A DNA stretch of 64,000 nucleotides from positions 6,988,501 to 7,052,500 of the forward strand of contig NZ_CP100604.1 in the NCBI RefSeq assembly GCF_031202265.1, given 5' to 3'. The notes below the pieces were generated by a model that was given only the letters and a program-made list of their open reading frames with translations, was not told the DNA's origin and made no database searches. This stretch comes from Bradyrhizobium sp. Ash2021 (GTDB lineage: Bacteria > Pseudomonadota > Alphaproteobacteria > Rhizobiales > Xanthobacteraceae). Below, one piece after another: positions 61,989 to 64,000 of this stretch (within the stretch, counting starts at the first letter, position 1; each line of letters starts with the position of its first letter). The translations under genes and the position numbers were made by a program.

Positions 61989-64000
61989 TCAATGTTGCGG
62001 TCTGGTCAGGATCGAGTCCTGCCCCCAGCCGGCTCCTTGCGACACCGCCGCCACGATCTGACCGGGATCCACCCGGCCGGTGTTACCGGCCATATACTGG
62101 TTCAGCAGCGCAAAGCTTTGGCTTGCCAGGGACGCCATGGCCTTGCCGGTCGCAGGCGCAGAATCCGTCACGAAGCTCGTCTGCGGCACGGAGATAGGCG
62201 CGGCGCCGGTGACCCCGTCCAGCTGCTGCTGCAGCAGCGCAAAGCCGTGGTTTGCCAGGGACCCCATCGTCGCAGCGATCGCCTGCGGCTCGGTGGTCGC
62301 CACGCTGCTGACAGCCTGGTCCTGGTTCAGCCACGCAAAGCCCTTGCCTCCCGGGAACGCCATGGTCGTGTCGGTCTCTGGCGCAGGATTCGTCACGGTA
62401 GTCGCCACGGTGCTGGCAGCCTGATCCTGGCTCAGCCACCCAAAGCCCTTGCCTGCCGGGAACGCCGTGGTCGTGTCGGTCGCTGGCGCAGGATCCGTCA
62501 GGCTGATCGTCTGCGGCGACGCCGTGGTCGTGTCGGTCGCCGGCGCAGGATTCGTCACGGTGGTCGTGTGCGGCGACGTTGTGGTCGTGCCGGTCGCAGG
62601 CGCAGGATCCGTCACGGTGGTCGTGTGCGGCGACGTTGTGGTCGTGGCGGTCGCAGGCCGAGGATCCGTCACGGTGATGGTCTGCGACGCGGACGTCGTA
62701 ACGGCGCCGGTGCTCGGATCCTTCCCGGCTGCCGTCAGCGTTAGGGTCGCTACAGGATGAGCCCCGCCCCGGTAGTTCGATTGCAGCACCAGTCCGCTGT
62801 CGACCTCCGCTGCCGTCAAGGTAACGTTATTTCCCCCGAACGTCTTACCATCGAGTTTGTCGGTGATTGTCTCGTACTTCGGCAACCCCGTGATGTTCAC
62901 GGTCACGGCGTCGTTGGGATCTGTCGTTGTCACATTGACCCCCAAACCGACCGTACCGCCGCGCCCGGTCACCGAGAGCGTCGAATCCGCGACGGTGAGG
63001 ACCGGCGCGATCGATGACGGGGTGGACGGAGCCGATGGCGAGGTCGGTGACGAGGTCGACGTCGCGACCTGGAGACCGGAGAACGTCTTCACCGCGCCCG
63101 CGAGGTTCGCCGCAGCGCCCGATGCATCATGGATGCTCGCACCGTTCGCAAGATTGACCCCGGTGATGGCGAGCGCCGAGGTATTGGTGTCGGTCGACGC
63201 GACCGTGGTGCGGAAGGTGAGCGTGCCCGTGCCCGAGCCACTGACGTAGCTCGCCGTTCCACCATCATTGAGCGACAGTGTCGGCGTGCCCGTCACGGTC
63301 ACGGCCTCATTGAAGCCGAGCGCCAGCGTGATCGTGTTTCCTACGACCTCGGTGCCGGTTCCCGGAGAGGCCGTGGCCTGCGTCACCGCCGGCAGGACCG
63401 GAGGCACGACCGGAGGATCGATCTGAAGACCAGAGAAGGTCTTCACCGCGCCCGCGAGGTTCGCCGCAACGCCCGATGCATCATGGATGCTCGCACCGTT
63501 CGCAAGATTGACCCCGGTAATGGCGAGCGCCGAGGTACTGGTGTCGGTCGACGCGACCGTGGTGCGGAAGGTGAGCGCGCTCGTGCCGGAGCCGCCCACA
63601 TAGGTGGCGGTATCGCCATCGTTGAGCGACAGCGTCGGCGTGCCGGTCACGGTCACGGCCTCGTTGAAGCCGAGCGTCAGCGCGATCGTATTTCCTGGGA
63701 GCTCGATGCCGGTTCCCGGAGAGGCTGTGGCCTGCGTCACCGCCGGCAGGACCGGATCGATCTGGAGACCGGAGAACGTCTTCACCGCGCCCGCGAGGTT
63801 CGCCGCAACACCGGATGCATCCCTGATGCTTGCGCCGGTCGGAAGATTGACCGCGGTGATGGCAAGGGCCGAGGTGTTCGTGTCCGTCGACGCGACCGTG
63901 GTGTGGAAGGTGAGCGAGCTCGTACCCGAGCCACTGACATAAGTGGCCGTTCCGCCGTCATTGAGCTTCAGTGTAGGCGTGCCAGTGACGTTCACGGCCT
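61989..64000 (-). CDS. C-terminal part of a large repeat protein, probable type I secretion substrate (runs off window)
   Basis: At least 670 residues; the frame is open to the window edge and its start lies beyond. Three or more repeats of about 112-118 residues (ITASP-type SPGTG, FNEAVTVTGTPTLSLNDG, TTVASTDTNTSALAITGVNL, ASGVAANLAGAVKTFSGLQ) resemble adhesin beta-sandwich repeats common in rhizobial surface proteins. A cadherin-like/VCBS-like segment and then short Thr/Pro repeats (TDPAPATxTTTTSP) follow. The last 150 residues hold four units with FAWLNQ or FALLNQ cores. No RTX nonapeptides are seen. The exporter genes are directly downstream, so secretion through them is likely. Confidence 0.8.
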   Translation of the reverse strand, partial: AVNVTGTPTLKLNDGGTATYVSGSGTSSLTFHTTVASTDTNTSALAITAVNLPTGASIRDASGVAANLAGAVKTFSGLQIDPVLPAVTQATASPGTGIELPGNTIALTLGFNEAVTVTGTPTLSLNDGDTATYVGGSGTSALTFRTTVASTDTSTSALAITGVNLANGASIHDASGVAANLAGAVKTFSGLQIDPPVVPPVLPAVTQATASPGTGTEVVGNTITLALGFNEAVTVTGTPTLSLNDGGTASYVSGSGTGTLTFRTTVASTDTNTSALAITGVNLANGASIHDASGAAANLAGAVKTFSGLQVATSTSSPTSPSAPSTPSSIAPVLTVADSTLSVTGRGGTVGLGVNVTTTDPNDAVTVNITGLPKYETITDKLDGKTFGGNNVTLTAAEVDSGLVLQSNYRGGAHPVATLTLTAAGKDPSTGAVTTSASQTITVTDPRPATATTTTSPHTTTVTDPAPATGTTTTSPHTTTVTNPAPATDTTTASPQTISLTDPAPATDTTTAFPAGKGFGWLSQDQAASTVATTVTNPAPETDTTMAFPGGKGFAWLNQDQAVSSVATTEPQAIAATMGSLANHGFALLQQQLDGVTGAAPISVPQTSFVTDSAPATGKAMASLASQSFALLNQYMAGNTGRVDPGQIVAAVSQGAGWGQDSILTRPQH
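63060..64000. repeat. direct DNA repeats of about 350 bases
   Basis: Three units, with starts near 63060, 63415 and 63765 on the plus strand, are nearly identical over long stretches (for example the GAGAACGTCTTCACCGCGCC and CGCCGGCAGGACCGGA blocks recur). The spacing between the recurring CGTCACCGCC words at 63381 and 63735 is 354 bases. They encode the adhesin-type repeats of the protein on the minus strand and may continue beyond the window. Confidence 0.85.

Noticed and set aside
63060..64000. Evenly spaced DNA repeats considered as a CRISPR or minisatellite
   Set aside because: Units are about 350 bases, in frame, and encode adhesin-type protein repeats, so they are coding repeats.

Overview
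The window looks like chromosomal DNA of a Bradyrhizobium-type alphaproteobacterium (Rhizobiales/Nitrobacteraceae). The reasons are high GC content, many GTG/TTG starts, families of small secreted proteins typical of that group (including a DUF3551 relic), and long intergenic repeats at about 42.5-43.2 kb whose translations I recognise from Bradyrhizobium genomes. No tRNA, rRNA, CRISPR array or intact insertion sequence was seen.

Region 1 (about 0.2-32.3 kb) is a large surface-polysaccharide locus. It holds glycosyltransferases (GT14-, GT2-, GT25- and GT4-like), two OafA-type acyltransferases, two polymerase/ligase-type membrane proteins, a secreted GH16 glucanase, a Wzc-like co-polymerase/tyrosine autokinase, a Wza-like export lipoprotein, an undecaprenyl-phosphate sugar transferase, GalE and a nucleotide-sugar epimerase. 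Inside it (11.5-16.8 kb) is a compact module of FkbH-like protein, MBOAT acyltransferase, SGNH-like protein, acyl carrier protein and VOC protein. This suggests an ACP-borne hydroxyacyl (perhaps glyceryl) group is made and put on the polysaccharide. No Wzx flippase was seen. The UDP-glucose dehydrogenase gene has lost its middle by an in-frame deletion.

Region 2 (about 32.3-34.9 kb) is a small island of short hypothetical genes, bounded on the left by a broken copy of the 3' end of the aspartate dehydrogenase gene and on the right by the intact gene. It contains two paralogous small proteins and several one-TM proteins.

Region 3 (34.9-51.7 kb) is a catabolic region. One minus-strand run reads MarR regulator, kynurenine-formamidase-like hydrolase, aryl-CoA ligase, RidA-like protein, acetylpolyamine amidohydrolase/HDAC-like protein, aspartate dehydrogenase. 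A second reads SDR, enoyl-CoA hydratase, two-domain salicylyl-/2-aminobenzoyl-CoA monooxygenase-reductase, FAD monooxygenase. Between and beside them are a periplasmic binding protein and two paralogous cupins. This fits CoA-dependent aerobic breakdown of anthranilate, salicylate or a related aromatic acid. A maleylacetate reductase, an MFS transporter relic and an SDR lacking its catalytic Tyr follow.

Region 4 (51.8-57.7 kb) has small secreted proteins, a frameshifted DUF3551 gene, a decayed glmS fragment, two NarL/LuxR-type regulators (one with a degenerate receiver) and a DsrE-like exported protein. Region 5 (57.7-64 kb) is a type I secretion locus: HlyD-type adaptor, ABC exporter with two tandem degenerate C39-like domains, and the C-terminal part of a large repeat protein that runs off the window and is probably the exported substrate.
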